Shown here: piece by piece, positions 1-6,835 of the stretch | How the letters are laid out: every line of letters begins with the position of its first letter | Numbering within the stretch: position 1 is the first letter of the stretch | Assembly: GCA_025450495.1 (NCBI GenBank) | Contig: JANWHI010000098.1 | Coordinates: forward strand, 1 to 9,597 | Direction of reading: 5' to 3' | Origin: Candidatus Dormiibacter sp. | GTDB lineage: Bacteria > Chloroflexota > Dormibacteria > UBA8260 | DNA length: 9,597 bases | Notes under the pieces: model-generated | What the model saw: the letters and a program-made list of their open reading frames with translations, nothing else | The model's database searches: none | What the model was told of the DNA's origin: nothing | Translations under genes and position numbers: made by a program

Positions 1-1360
1 CCGCGCGGCCGCGCGCGCTGGCGGGCAGCACCATCGTCACCCCGAGTCCGCCGCCGTCGCGGTTGCGCGCCTGGATGCTGCCGCCGTGCAGCGCCACGGC
101 GCGTGCCGCGATCGCCAGTCCCAGGCCTTCCCCGCCCGCGCTGCGGTGCTCGCGCGCCGCTTCCACGCGGTAGAAGGGCTCGAAGATGAGCCCGAGATCC
201 TTCTCCGGCACGCCCGGACCGCGGTCCTCGACGGCGACCTCGATGCTGTCGCCCGGTGCGGCGCGCGTCACGCGCCGCGCCGCGATCGAAACCAGGGTGC
301 CCGCCGGGCTGTAGCGCACGGCGTTGCGGATCACGTTCTCGAACGCGCTGCGCAGCGCCTCCGGATCGCCCGACATCGTTAGACCCGGCGACGCCTGCAG
401 GTCTACCAGGCAGCCCTGCGCGTCCGCCTCGATGGCCACATCGGCGGTGATGGTGTGCAGCACCTCGCCGACGTCGACGCTGACCTGCTCGAGCGCCCCG
501 GCCGGGCGCTCCAGCCGCACCAGCCGCAGCGTGCGTGCGATCAGCTGCTCGAGCCGGTCGGCCTCGAAGGCGATGCGCGCGAGGTGGCGCTCGGCGTTGC
601 CATCCCCGCGCCGGGCGAGCGACAGCGCCAGCTGCAGCCGCGCCAGCGGCGAGCGCAGCTCGTGTGAGACGTCGCGCAGCAGCTGCTGCTTGGCCTCGAG
701 CAGCTGCCGCAGCCGCTCGGCCATGGCGTCGAGGTCCGCCGCCAGCAGCCCGAGATCGTCCTGCCGGCCGCGCAGTGCCGGCAGCACGCGCACGTTGAGG
801 TCACCGCCGGCCATGCGGCGGGTCGCCAGCCGCAGCCGGTCCACGGGAGCGGCCAGGTAGCGGGCCAGGAAAAAGCACACCGCGGCACTGACGCCGAGCG
901 CGATCACCAGGATCGACAGCGGCACGCCCGGCAGCTCGAGCTCGCCGAACAGCCGCGGGCTGTCGCGCACCGGCCCGATGACCACGTGGTAGGTGCTGCC
1001 GCCCGGGCCGACCAGCACCAGCGCTCCGCCGATCGGGGCGATGGTCGCGGCGCCGCTCTTCGAGTCGTTCGCGGCGAGCGAGGCCGGCAGCGGCCGGCTG
1101 AGCATCTCGTGCCCCTCGGGCGTCACGATGAAGGTACGCGCGCGCGCCTCACCCGGCAGTGACTGCAGCCAGCTCTCGAGCGCCTTGGCGCCGCCGGACT
1201 CGAACACGCGCGCGGCCTGCGCAAACAGCTGACCGCGCACCACCCACGGACGGTCGGTACGGTGCGTGGTGGCGTTGACCGCGACACTGAGGGTGCCGAC
1301 CAGGATCAGCGCGAGCGCCAGCCAGAACGCGAGAAAGATCCGCCAGTAGAGCGAATGCAT
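1..1360 (-). CDS. cpxA: CpxA-like sensor histidine kinase (C-terminus cut by window edge)
   Basis: Inner-membrane envelope-stress sensor kinase, expected to autophosphorylate and pass phosphate to the response regulator encoded just upstream. 453 residues are visible; E. coli CpxA is about 457, so little is missing. Order: TM1 about 8-29, periplasmic sensor about 30-145, TM2 about 146-168, HAMP about 168-220, then the kinase core. The H-box reads DVSHELRSPLARLQL with phospho-acceptor His233; N-box ENVIRNAVRY (341-350), G1 DRGPGVP (379-385), F-box FEPFYR (393-398), G2 GGEGLGLAI (409-417) are all intact. The N-terminus (MHSLYWRIFLAFWLALAL) and H-box resemble CpxA more than BaeS or EnvZ. The ATG at 1360 lies two bases after the regulator's TAG and has no well-spaced Shine-Dalgarno, so translational coupling is likely. 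The sensor domain is the least conserved part, so the signal cannot be assigned. No cpxP-like gene is seen. Confidence 0.9.
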   Translation of the reverse strand, partial: MHSLYWRIFLAFWLALALILVGTLSVAVNATTHRTDRPWVVRGQLFAQAARVFESGGAKALESWLQSLPGEARARTFIVTPEGHEMLSRPLPASLAANDSKSGAATIAPIGGALVLVGPGGSTYHVVIGPVRDSPRLFGELELPGVPLSILVIALGVSAAVCFFLARYLAAPVDRLRLATRRMAGGDLNVRVLPALRGRQDDLGLLAADLDAMAERLRQLLEAKQQLLRDVSHELRSPLARLQLALSLARRGDGNAERHLARIAFEADRLEQLIARTLRLVRLERPAGALEQVSVDVGEVLHTITADVAIEADAQGCLVDLQASPGLTMSGDPEALRSAFENVIRNAVRYSPAGTLVSIAARRVTRAAPGDSIEVAVEDRGPGVPEKDLGLIFEPFYRVEAAREHRSAGGEGLGLAIAARAVALHGGSIQARNRDGGGLGVTMVLPASARGRA

Positions 1361-1362
1361 TG

Positions 1363-2121
1363 CTAGCCCGGTGCGCGCCCCTCGCCTGCGGCCGGCTCGG
1401 CGCTGCGCGCCGGTGCCAGAGTGAGCGCGTAGCCGGTACCGCGCACGCTCTGCACGTTGACGCGGTCGGTGTAGCGCAGCAGCTTGCGGCGCAGGTTCGA
1501 CACGTGCGTGTCGAGGCTGCGGTCGGTCGGCAGCAGGCGCCGGCCGAGCGCCTGCAGCATGAGATCGTCGCGGGTCACGGTGCGGGTGTCGGCACGTACC
1601 AGCAGTTCCAGGATGCGCAGCTCCGCCGAGGTCAGCTCGAGGTCACGGTCGCCGACGTCGGCGCGGCGGGCCCGCAGGTCGAGCCGCAGCGGGCCCCACA
1701 GGATCAGCCCGCTCGCGCCCTGCGCCTCGCCCGGCATGCGCCGCAGCACGGCGCGGATGCGCGCCACCAGCTCACGCGGGCTGAAGGGCTTGGCGAGGTA
1801 GTCGTCGGCGCCCATCTCGAGCCCGACCACGCGGTCGACCTCCTCGCCCCGCGCGGTCAGCATGATCACCGGCACGCGGCTTACGGCACGGATGCGGCGC
1901 AGCACCTCGAACCCAGACAGCTCCGGCAGGCTGACATCGAGCACCACCAGGTCCACCGGGGTGCGCGCCAAGTGCGCCAGCCCCCCAGGCCCGGTGGCCG
2001 CGGTGGCCGTGGCGAAGCCCTCCGGGCCCAGGTATTCGACCAACATCGCGCACAGCTCCTGGTCGTCGTCGATGACCAGCAGGCTGGCCTTGGGGTCGTT
2101 GGCCGCGTCCCGGGGTTCCAT
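1363..2121 (-). CDS. cpxR: CpxR-like OmpR-family response regulator
   Basis: DNA-binding response regulator, 252 residues, cytoplasmic partner of the kinase downstream. Receiver domain (about 13-128): acidic pocket DDD at 18-20, phospho-acceptor Asp62 in VVLDVSLPE, Thr89 in IMLTARG, Lys111 in LAKPF. OmpR-type winged helix (about 138-235): RSLDTHVSNLRRKL (201-214) is the recognition-helix region and RGTGY (227-231) the wing. ARGEEVDRVVGLEMGADDY and the LGRRLLPTDRSLD stretch match CpxR far better than BaeR, which lacks the L-G-[KR]-R-L-x-P motif. A 15-residue Ala/Pro/Glu-rich tail follows the wing. ATG at 2121 puts the first receiver strand at residue 13; it lacks a clear Shine-Dalgarno, and an in-frame GTG at 2136 is an alternative. 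The frame stays open to 2271, but that extension would cross the operator-like repeat. First gene of a cpxRA operon, divergent from the pump operon. Confidence 0.92.
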   Translation of the reverse strand: MEPRDAANDPKASLLVIDDDQELCAMLVEYLGPEGFATATAATGPGGLAHLARTPVDLVVLDVSLPELSGFEVLRRIRAVSRVPVIMLTARGEEVDRVVGLEMGADDYLAKPFSPRELVARIRAVLRRMPGEAQGASGLILWGPLRLDLRARRADVGDRDLELTSAELRILELLVRADTRTVTRDDLMLQALGRRLLPTDRSLDTHVSNLRRKLLRYTDRVNVQSVRGTGYALTLAPARSAEPAAGEGRAPG

Positions 2122-2181
2122 GGAGGAACGATACACGCTCCGCCATCCAGGCGGTCCGTTGCGCTGCAGAACGCAGATTTC

Positions 2182-2207
2182 TTTGCACTTCTTTGCCACC
2201 CGGTTAC
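2182..2207 (-). promoter_or_regulatory. Candidate CpxR box: tandem GCAAA half-sites
   Basis: On the minus strand the sequence reads GTAAC-N6-GCAAA-N5-GCAAA from 2207 down to 2182. The last two half-sites belong to an exact 8-bp direct repeat (plus strand TTCTTTGC at 2179-2186 and 2189-2196) with a 10-bp period, one helical turn. OmpR-family dimers bind such head-to-tail repeats, and the E. coli CpxR consensus is GTAAA-N5-GTAAA. Each GCAAA differs from it at one base. The site lies about 61 bp upstream of the cpxR start and about 165 bp upstream of mdtA, so it could serve autoregulation, pump control, or both. The repeat is seen directly; identity as a CpxR site is inferred. Confidence 0.55.
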
Positions 2208-2251
2208 ACCACCGTGGGGCCGGGTATGCGAACTTGGGCTGTCTCCTCCTG

Positions 2252-2287
2252 GGGGCGGCAGGGTGGTCCATGCCGCCCCATTTTTTT
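2252..2287 (+). terminator. Intrinsic-terminator-like hairpin in the mdtA leader
   Basis: A perfect 9-bp stem (GGGGCGGCA at 2252-2260, TGCCGCCCC at 2271-2279) with a 10-nt loop is followed by A and seven Ts (2281-2287), the canonical Rho-independent layout for plus-strand transcription. It is one-directional: read on the minus strand there is no T-tract after the stem. No plus-strand gene ends here; the next gene, mdtA, starts 85 bases downstream. It is therefore either an attenuator that stops mdtA leader transcripts or the 3' end of a short untranslated RNA started between about 2100 and 2240. Confidence 0.7.
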
Positions 2288-2372
2288 GGCGATTGTGTAC
2301 CCTACCCGCGGCCCTGCCGGCCGTAGCCCCTGGAGCCGTGCGACCTGTGAAAACCCTGCAAGCGCCCGATTC

Positions 2373-3683
2373 ATGAACGACGAGAACCGCTATCTCGCTG
2401 CCCCGGTCGACACCCCCCGGGGCTGGCGCGAGCGGCTGCTGACGCGCCGGGTGCTCGTCATCATCGCGCTGGTCATCGCCCTGGCGCTGGTCGCGTGGCT
2501 GCTCACGCCCAAGGCCACCCAGCGCCCGGCCGGCCGTTTCGCCAACAGCGGTCCGATGCCGGTGGTGGCCGCGGCCGCGCGCGCCGGCGATATGCCGATC
2601 ACGCTCATCGGGCTCGGCACCGTCACCCCGCTCGCCACGGTCACGGTGCAGAGCCAGATCGCCGGGCAGATCATGCACATCTCCTTCCGGGAGGGGCAGA
2701 CGGTCAAGGCGGGCGACCCGCTGCTCGAGATCGACCCGCGCCCCTACCAGGTCGCCCTCGAGCAGGCCCAGGGGGCGTTGCTGCGCGACAAGGCACTGCT
2801 GGCCAATGCCCACGTCGACCTCGACCGCTACCAGACCCTGTTCGCGCAGGACTCCATCGCCGAGCAGCAGCTCGCCACGCAAAGATCCCTCGTGGCGCAG
2901 GACGAGGGTGCGGTGAAGACCGATCAGGGACAGATCGACGCGGCGAAGCTCAACATCGCCTATTGCCACATCGTCTCGCCCATTACCGGCCGCGTCGGAC
3001 TGCAGCAGGTGAACGTCGGCAACTACGTGACGCCGTCCGAGCCCAACGGGCTGGTCGTCGTGACGCAGCTGCAGCCGATCACGGTGGTTTTCACGCTGCC
3101 GGAGGACGAGATCCCCGGCCTGCTCAAGCAGGTGCACGCCGGCGCCACACTGCCGGTGAGCGCTTTTGACCGCAGCAACACCCACCAGCTCGCCAGCGGC
3201 ACCCTGCAGTCGATCGACAGCCAGATCGACACCACCACCGGCACCATCCGCCTCAAGGCGGTGTTTCCCAACGCCGACGAGAGCCTGTTCCCGCAGCAGT
3301 TCGTCAACGTCGTGCTGCTGCTCGACACGCTGCACGGCGCCACGCTGATCCCGCAGTCGGGCGTGCAGCGCGGCGCCCCGGGTACCTATGTGTATGTCGT
3401 CGACAGCGCCGCGCAGACCGTGAGCGTGCGCAAGGTGACCCTGGGTGCGGGGGACGCCACGAACGTCGTGGTCACCCAGGGGCTGAAGCCGGGTGAGACG
3501 GTAGTCGTGGACGGCGCCGACAAGCTCAAGGATGGCGCCAAGGTGCTGCTGCGCCAGGCTGGCCCGGGCACCGCGCCGACCGTTTCAACCCCGGCTGCCG
3601 ACCCGCAGCAGCATCCGGGTCAGGCACGCGGCAAGGGCGGGCACCGCAAACAGCAGCAGCCGAGCAGCCAGGGCGGCGGATGA
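2373..3683 (+). CDS. mdtA: MdtA-like RND periplasmic adaptor (membrane fusion protein)
   Basis: Adaptor joining the MdtBC inner-membrane pump to an outer-membrane TolC-type channel. 436 residues (E. coli MdtA about 415). One N-terminal membrane anchor (about 27-45) and no lipobox Cys, so it is membrane-anchored rather than a lipoprotein. Then come a barrel-sandwich/lipoyl half (about 85-122, with ITLIGLGTVTPLATVTV and VKAGDPLLEIDPRPYQVAL), an alpha-hairpin (about 125-190), the second lipoyl half (SPITGRVGLQQVNVGNYV, about 202-219), a beta-barrel (about 225-320, with DTTTGTIRLKA and LFPQQFVNV) and a membrane-proximal domain (about 325-393). The tail, 397-436, is Pro/Gln/Gly-rich and looks disordered. 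ATG at 2373 fits the short cytoplasmic N-terminus of MdtA. The frame is open back to 2193, but that stretch is not family-like and crosses the terminator hairpin. No good Shine-Dalgarno precedes the start. First gene of the pump operon. Confidence 0.94.
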   Translation: MNDENRYLAAPVDTPRGWRERLLTRRVLVIIALVIALALVAWLLTPKATQRPAGRFANSGPMPVVAAAARAGDMPITLIGLGTVTPLATVTVQSQIAGQIMHISFREGQTVKAGDPLLEIDPRPYQVALEQAQGALLRDKALLANAHVDLDRYQTLFAQDSIAEQQLATQRSLVAQDEGAVKTDQGQIDAAKLNIAYCHIVSPITGRVGLQQVNVGNYVTPSEPNGLVVVTQLQPITVVFTLPEDEIPGLLKQVHAGATLPVSAFDRSNTHQLASGTLQSIDSQIDTTTGTIRLKAVFPNADESLFPQQFVNVVLLLDTLHGATLIPQSGVQRGAPGTYVYVVDSAAQTVSVRKVTLGAGDATNVVVTQGLKPGETVVVDGADKLKDGAKVLLRQAGPGTAPTVSTPAADPQQHPGQARGKGGHRKQQQPSSQGGG

Positions 3684-3704
3684 GCGGGGCCCCCAGCCCC
3701 GCTC
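3682..3704 (+). other. Strong hairpin at the mdtA stop codon / mdtA-mdtB junction
   Basis: A perfect 9-bp GC-rich inverted repeat (GAGCGGGGC at 3682-3690, GCCCCGCTC at 3696-3704) with a 5-nt loop CCCCA begins within the mdtA TGA stop codon and ends 14 bases before the mdtB ATG. No T-tract follows, so it is not a standard intrinsic terminator. The next bases, GGTGA at 3705-3709, are the best available Shine-Dalgarno for mdtB. A hairpin here could protect mdtA mRNA or set the MdtA-to-MdtB ratio. The structure is seen; the role is inferred. Confidence 0.55.
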
Positions 3705-3718
3705 GGTGAAGCAGCGAC

Positions 3719-6700
3719 ATGAACCCGTCCCGCATATTCATCCTGCGGCCGGTCGGCACATCGCTCCTCATGGTGGCGATCCTGCTCACCGGTATCGTCG
3801 CCTACGGCTTCCTGCCGCTGTCGGCGCTGCCCGAGGTCGACTATCCGACCATCCAGGTCCAGACCTTCTATCCGGGCGCGAGCCCTGAGGTCATGACCTC
3901 GGCCGTGACGGCACCGCTCGAGGTGCAGTTCGGGCAGATGCCCGGCCTCAACCAGATGTCCTCGACCAGCTCGGGTGGCGCCTCGGTAATCACGCTGCAG
4001 TTCAGCCTGACGCTGAGCCTCGACATCGCCGAGCAGGAGGTGCAGGCGGCCATCAACGCCGCCGGTAACCTGCTGCCGTCCGACCTGCCCGCTCCGCCGA
4101 TCTACGCCAAGGTAAATCCGGCGGATGCGCCGATCCTCACCCTCGGGATCGTCTCGAAGACTCTGCCGCTGACGCAGCTCGAGGACCTCGCCGACACGCG
4201 CATGGCGCAGAAGATCTCGCAGATCGAGGGCGTGGGCCTGGTGAGCGTCAGCGGCGGCCAGCGGCCCGCGGTGCGTATCGTTGCCAACGTGCGCTCGCTT
4301 GCCGCCTACGGGCTCAACATCGATGACCTGCGCACCACCATCGCCAACGCCAACGTCAACTCGCCCAAGGGCACGCTGGACGGCCCGGCGCGTTCCTGGA
4401 CCATCAACGCCAACGACCAGATCCAGAGTCCGGATGCCTACGAGAGCATCATCGTCGCCTACAAGAACGGCAACCCCATCCGCCTCTCGGACGTGGCGGA
4501 CGTGGTCAGCGGCGCGCAGAACCTCTACCTCGCCGGCTGGGTGAACACCACGCCCGGCATCATCCTCAACATCCAGCGCCAGCCGGGCGCGAACGTGATC
4601 CAGGTCGTCGACCGCATCAAGAAGCTGCTGCCGGCGCTGTCGGCATCGCTCCCCGCGGCGGTCGACGTCTCGATCCTCACCGACCGCACCAACACCATCC
4701 GTGCTTCGGTCCACGACGTCGAGTTCGAACTGTCGCTGGCGGTCATCCTGGTGGTGCTGGTGATCTTCCTGTTCCTGCGCAGTATCCCGGCCACCATCAT
4801 CCCGAGCCTGTCGGTGCCGCTGTCGCTGGTCGGCACGCTCGCCGCGATGTATCTGCTCGGCTTCAGCCTCAACAACCTGTCGCTGATGGCGCTCACCATC
4901 GCCACCGGCTTCGTGGTCGACGATGCGATCGTCATGATCGAGAACATCTCGCGCTACATCGAGGAAGGCATGAAGCCGCTCGAGGCGGCGCTCCGGGGTG
5001 CCGGCGAGATCGGCTTCACCATCGTGTCCCTGACCGTGTCGCTGATCGCGGTGCTGATACCGCTGCTGTTCATGGGTGACGTGGTCGGGCGCCTGTTCCA
5101 CGAGTTCGCCATCACCCTCGCCGTCACGATCGTCATCTCGGCCGTCGTGTCGCTGACCCTGGTGCCGATGCTGTGCGCGAAGCTGCTGCGCCACCACGAC
5201 GCCAGCGAGGAGAGCGGCATCGCGCGCTGGGCGAACCAGAAATTCCAGGCGCTCATCGACAACTACGGGGTGGCGCTCAAGTGGGTGCTGGAGCGCCAGC
5301 CGCTGACGCTCGCGGTGGCGGTCGCTACCCTGATCGTGACCATCCTGCTGTACGTGTTCATCCCCAAGGGCTTCTTCCCGGTGCAGGACACCGGCGTCAT
5401 CCAGGCCATCACCGAGGCGCCGCAGTCGGTGTCGTACGCCGAGATGGCACGGCGCCAGGCGTCCATGGCGCAGGCGCTCCTCAAGGACCCGGACATCGTC
5501 AGCCTGTCCTCGTTCATCGGCGTCGACGGCACGAACATCACGCTCAACAGCGGCCGGATGCTGCTCAACCTGAAACCGGTAAGCGATCGCTCGCAGTCCG
5601 CCAGCCAGATCATCCGCCGGCTGCAGCAGCAGACCGCGGACGTCACCGGCATCTCGATCTACATGCAGCCGGTCCAGGACCTGTCGATCGACACCACGGT
5701 GAGCCGCACCCAGTACCAGTTCGTGCTCGAGGACGCGAACCCGGACGAGTTCAACACCTGGGTGCCGAAGCTGGTGGAGCGCCTGCAGCAGCTGCCGCAG
5801 CTCGAGGACGTGGCCAGCGACCAGGAGAACCAGGGGCTGGCCGCCTATCTCACCATCGACCGCGACACCGCCGGCCGCTTCGGCATCACCCCCGCCACGG
5901 TCGACAACGCGCTCTATGACGCCTTCGGGCAGCGCATCGTCTCGACGATCTTCACGCAGTCGAACCAGTACCGCGTCATCCTGCAGGCGGATGCCTCGCT
6001 CATGGCGTCCCTCGATGCGCTCGGCACCATCTACCTGCCCTCCTCCACCGCCGTCGGCGGCCAGGTGCCCCTGTCGGCGCTGGTCAAGGTATCGACCCGG
6101 CTGTCACCGCTGTCGATCGACCACCTCGGCCAGTTCCCTGCGACCACCGTGTCCTTCAACCTCGCCGCCGGCGCCGCCCTCGGCGACGCGGTCGATGCCA
6201 TCCGCAAGGCCGAGACCGAGATCGGCCTGCCGCCGAGCGTGCTGACGACCTTCCAGGGTGCGGCGCTCGCCTTCCAGGCCACCCTCGGCAACGAGCTGTT
6301 CCTGATCATCGCCGCCATCGTCACCGTCTACATCGTGCTCGGGGTGCTGTACGAGAGCTTCATCCACCCGATCACCATCCTCTCGACCCTGCCCTCGGCC
6401 GGCGTCGGGGCGCTGCTGGCGCTGCTGCTGGCGCGCTCGGACCTCGGCGTCATCGGCATCATCGGCATCATTCTCCTGATCGGCATCGTCAAGAAGAACG
6501 CCATCATGATGATCGACTTCGCGCTGGTGGCCGAGCGCGAGCAGGGCATGGAGCCGCGCGAGGCCATCTATCGCGCCTCGCTGCTGCGCTTCCGGCCGAT
6601 CCTCATGACCACCATGGCGGCGCTGCTCGGCGCACTGCCACTGATGCTCGGCTCCGGCACCGGCTCGGAGCTGCGTCACCCGCTCGGCATCACCATCGTC

Positions 6701-6835
6701 GGCGGCCTGATCCTGTCGCAGCTGCTGACGCTGTTCACCACGCCGGTGATCTACCTGTACTTCGACCGCCTGGAGCGCCGCCTCGCCGGCTGGCGGGGCG
6801 CGGAGCCGGCGCCGAGCGGCTCGGGCGCGCAATGA
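3719..6835 (+). CDS. mdtB: MdtB-like RND multidrug efflux permease
   Basis: Proton-driven inner-membrane permease of the RND HAE1 family, expected to form a mixed trimer with MdtC (E. coli MdtB2C). 1038 residues, complete; E. coli MdtB is 1040. Near the start it has [17 protein letters not shown] (TM1) and [15 protein letters not shown], the PEVDYP form that marks MdtB rather than MdtC. The first periplasmic loop (about 31-335) includes [12 protein letters not shown] and [19 protein letters not shown]2 starts near 337. TM4 carries the proton-relay pair Asp401-Asp402 in [11 protein letters not shown]7 is about 528-548, ending [12 protein letters not shown], then the second periplasmic loop to about 860. 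TM8 starts near 861, and TM10 has Lys926 in [10 protein letters not shown], aligned with AcrB Lys940. [19 protein letters not shown] and the C-terminal membrane segments are intact. The start follows GGTGA by nine bases. Its stop overlaps the mdtC start. Confidence 0.96.
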   Translation: MNPSRIFILRPVGTSLLMVAILLTGIVAYGFLPLSALPEVDYPTIQVQTFYPGASPEVMTSAVTAPLEVQFGQMPGLNQMSSTSSGGASVITLQFSLTLSLDIAEQEVQAAINAAGNLLPSDLPAPPIYAKVNPADAPILTLGIVSKTLPLTQLEDLADTRMAQKISQIEGVGLVSVSGGQRPAVRIVANVRSLAAYGLNIDDLRTTIANANVNSPKGTLDGPARSWTINANDQIQSPDAYESIIVAYKNGNPIRLSDVADVVSGAQNLYLAGWVNTTPGIILNIQRQPGANVIQVVDRIKKLLPALSASLPAAVDVSILTDRTNTIRASVHDVEFELSLAVILVVLVIFLFLRSIPATIIPSLSVPLSLVGTLAAMYLLGFSLNNLSLMALTIATGFVVDDAIVMIENISRYIEEGMKPLEAALRGAGEIGFTIVSLTVSLIAVLIPLLFMGDVVGRLFHEFAITLAVTIVISAVVSLTLVPMLCAKLLRHHDASEESGIARWANQKFQALIDNYGVALKWVLERQPLTLAVAVATLIVTILLYVFIPKGFFPVQDTGVIQAITEAPQSVSYAEMARRQASMAQALLKDPDIVSLSSFIGVDGTNITLNSGRMLLNLKPVSDRSQSASQIIRRLQQQTADVTGISIYMQPVQDLSIDTTVSRTQYQFVLEDANPDEFNTWVPKLVERLQQLPQLEDVASDQENQGLAAYLTIDRDTAGRFGITPATVDNALYDAFGQRIVSTIFTQSNQYRVILQADASLMASLDALGTIYLPSSTAVGGQVPLSALVKVSTRLSPLSIDHLGQFPATTVSFNLAAGAALGDAVDAIRKAETEIGLPPSVLTTFQGAALAFQATLGNELFLIIAAIVTVYIVLGVLYESFIHPITILSTLPSAGVGALLALLLARSDLGVIGIIGIILLIGIVKKNAIMMIDFALVAEREQGMEPREAIYRASLLRFRPILMTTMAALLGALPLMLGSGTGSELRHPLGITIVGGLILSQLLTLFTTPVIYLYFDRLERRLAGWRGAEPAPSGSGAQ

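Larger units (their letters stand above)
2122..2372. promoter_or_regulatory. Divergent intergenic control region between cpxR and mdtA
   Basis: A 251-bp gap separates the starts of two divergent operons, so promoters for both should lie here or just inside the flanking genes. It is noticeably more AT-rich around 2165-2210 and 2281-2300 than its surroundings. It contains the CpxR-box-like repeat and the plus-strand terminator-like structure listed separately, plus a small CGGCC/GGCCG inverted repeat at 2309-2323. I looked for TTGACA/TATAAT pairs with 16-18-bp spacing on both strands. Only partial matches appear (for example TTGCCA at 2193 without a usable -10), so no promoter is called. The gap holds no convincing protein gene. 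Confidence 0.75.

Noticed and set aside
2122..2271. 50-codon in-frame upstream extension of the response regulator
   Set aside because: It crosses the operator-like repeat and adds residues with no receiver-domain likeness; ATG at 2121 already gives a full-length protein.
2193..2303. Sigma-70 promoter elements for mdtA (TTGCCA at 2193, TACCCT at 2298, TATGCG at 2225)
   Set aside because: No pair of hexamers has both reasonable matches and 16-18-bp spacing, so a promoter call would be guesswork.
2193..2372. 60-codon in-frame upstream extension of mdtA
   Set aside because: It would run through the terminator hairpin and T-tract, is Trp/Pro/Arg-rich and unlike adaptor N-termini; ATG at 2373 puts the membrane anchor where MdtA has it.
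1360..2376. 338-codon plus-strand frame opposite cpxR
   Set aside because: Antisense to a response regulator with all catalytic residues intact; its own product has no family features. Only its last nine codons are considered, as a possible leader.
1881..3335. 484-codon minus-strand frame spanning mdtA, the intergenic region and part of cpxR
   Set aside because: It crosses two genes and the control region and has composition typical of an antisense GC-rich frame.
3682..3704. The mdtA-mdtB hairpin as an intrinsic terminator
   Set aside because: No T-tract follows the stem, and the operon clearly continues into mdtB; it is listed as a structure of unknown role.
3620..5197. 525-codon minus-strand frame opposite mdtB
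   Set aside because: Same antisense artefact, with charged low-complexity composition and no recognisable motif; the sense strand is a complete MdtB.
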